Assembly (NCBI GenBank): GCA_947088155.1 | Contig: CAMUFL010000021.1 | Location: 1 to 6,269, forward strand | Direction of reading: 5' to 3' | Origin: an uncultured Gardnerella sp. | Lineage (GTDB): Bacteria; Actinomycetota; Actinomycetes; Actinomycetales; Bifidobacteriaceae | DNA: 6,269 nt | In this document: one piece after another, positions 6,002 to 6,269 of the stretch | Layout: every line of letters begins with the position of its first letter | Numbering within the stretch: position 1 is the first letter of the stretch | The notes under the pieces: generated by a model | The model's input: the letters and a program-made list of their open reading frames with translations, nothing else | Database searches by the model: none | What the model was told of the DNA's origin: nothing | Translations under genes and position numbers: made by a program

Positions 6002-6027
6002 GTTTACACAAAATTCTTGACACTGCC
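6002..6027. repeat. IS right terminal inverted repeat
   Basis: Read on the minus strand it begins GGCAGTGTCAAGA and ends in TTTTGTGTAAAC, matching 20 of 26 positions of the left end. Confidence 0.85.
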
Positions 6028-6035
6028 ATCTTCTT
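6028..6035. repeat. Target site duplication, right copy
   Basis: ATCTTCTT is identical to the left copy at 4643-4650 and confirms the right boundary of the IS. Confidence 0.85.
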
Positions 6036-6269
6036 AGTAATCTTCTTTAATTTCTTTTATAAATGCTTACCTAATAAGTATCTATTTTATATACGTATTT
6101 CTTATTTCATAAATAGAGCTCATTATTTTGTGTGTGCTGCTGCTGAGTTTGCGCGAGCGTTGTAAAGCAAGCGCTACCGCATTAAGCTCACTTTAAGTTA
6201 ATCTTCTTTGGTCGTCAGATTACGCTTTCTTATAAATATAAAGAAAGCGTAATCGTGTGCGCGCTTGCG
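6036..6269. other. Intergenic region with no supported gene
   Basis: With the end of the IS this makes about 330 bases without a gene. The first hundred bases are very AT-rich; about 6130-6180 is markedly richer in G+C (GCGCGAGCG, GCAAGCGC). No start codon with a ribosome site opens a useful frame, and no tRNA-like cloverleaf or TTCGAAT-type arm is seen. On the minus strand one frame is open from the right edge to a TAA at about 6198-6200 and two others stop sooner. The end of a gene entering from the right cannot be excluded, but none of the short peptides is recognisable. Confidence 0.6.
6218..6254. other. 14-bp perfect stem-loop near the right edge
   Basis: GATTACGCTTTCTT (6218-6231) is exactly inverted at 6241-6254 around a 9-nt A/T-only loop. 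Neither strand has a T-tract after the stem, so a classical terminator is not supported. It may be a terminator of a gene beyond the window, a processed-RNA element or a protein-binding palindrome. Confidence 0.7.

Larger units (their letters stand above)
4651..6027 (+). mobile_element. IS256-family insertion sequence, complete, 1377 bp
   Basis: The element has both ends, a single transposase gene and a perfect 8-bp target duplication, so its boundaries are well set. The outer 26 bp of the left end match the inverted right end at 20 positions, including the uninterrupted block ATTTTGTGTAAAC. It is clearly more AT-rich than the flanking genes, with codons favouring TTA, AAA and ATT. This points to an origin in a low-G+C Firmicute-like host (inference). 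The transposase gene has a frameshift, so the copy is probably not autonomous unless the shift is bypassed. It inserted into the intergenic space upstream of the sirtuin, with the transposase divergent from that gene. Confidence 0.92.

Noticed and set aside
6140..6175. Possible tRNA or structured RNA in the GC-richer patch
   Set aside because: A 7-bp stem with a bulge can be drawn (AGCGTTG with CAAGCGCT), but no cloverleaf, T-loop or CCA end is present.
1..6269. CRISPR array, phage genes or a defence island
   Set aside because: No regularly spaced direct repeats, Cas-like, integrase or phage structural proteins are seen. The only accessory items are the TA pair and the IS.

Overview
The window most resembles a low-G+C member of the Bifidobacteriaceae, with Gardnerella the best guess. 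The panE, alpha-glucosidase and sirtuin genes are of moderate G+C and look like Bifidobacterium proteins. The intergenic DNA is AT-rich. This assignment is inferred from protein style and composition; there is no rRNA or other marker in the window.

Layout, left to right. (1) Positions 1-932 hold the 3' part of a ketopantoate reductase (panE) gene. The window edge cuts it inside its nucleotide-binding motif, and a clear intrinsic terminator follows. (2) Positions 1135-1816 hold a type II toxin-antitoxin pair, with a Phd/YefM/StbD-like antitoxin overlapping a YafQ-like mRNA interferase by 11 nt. A candidate promoter upstream sits in an inverted repeat. (3) Positions 1866-3794 encode a cytosolic GH13 alpha-glucosidase of the oligo-1,6-glucosidase type, 49 nt after the toxin with no terminator between. 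(4) Positions 3798-4571 on the minus strand encode a sirtuin (CobB/Sir2). It converges on the alpha-glucosidase, and both stop codons lie in a 14-bp-period tandem duplication. (5) Positions 4651-6027 are a complete IS256-family insertion sequence of 1377 bp, with imperfect terminal inverted repeats and a perfect 8-bp target duplication. Its transposase gene carries a one-base frameshift near the 3' end. The IS lies about 80 bp upstream of the sirtuin start, inside a cluster of short repeats. (6) Positions 6036-6269 are non-coding as far as can be seen and contain a 14-bp perfect stem-loop.

The genes do not form one pathway. The chromosomal genes serve coenzyme A precursor synthesis, breakdown of alpha-linked glucose oligosaccharides and protein deacylation. 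The toxin-antitoxin pair and the IS are accessory insertions in the intergenic spaces. The TA pair may supply readthrough transcription to the alpha-glucosidase, and the IS may have changed the sirtuin's upstream control region. I see no CRISPR array, tRNA, rRNA, phage or defence island. The most notable observations are the in-frame 12-bp repeat in the alpha-glucosidase, the duplication at the convergent stops, the mixed-family TA pairing, and the IS details (late frameshift, 22-bp hairpin over the transposase stop, unevenly spaced subterminal repeats).
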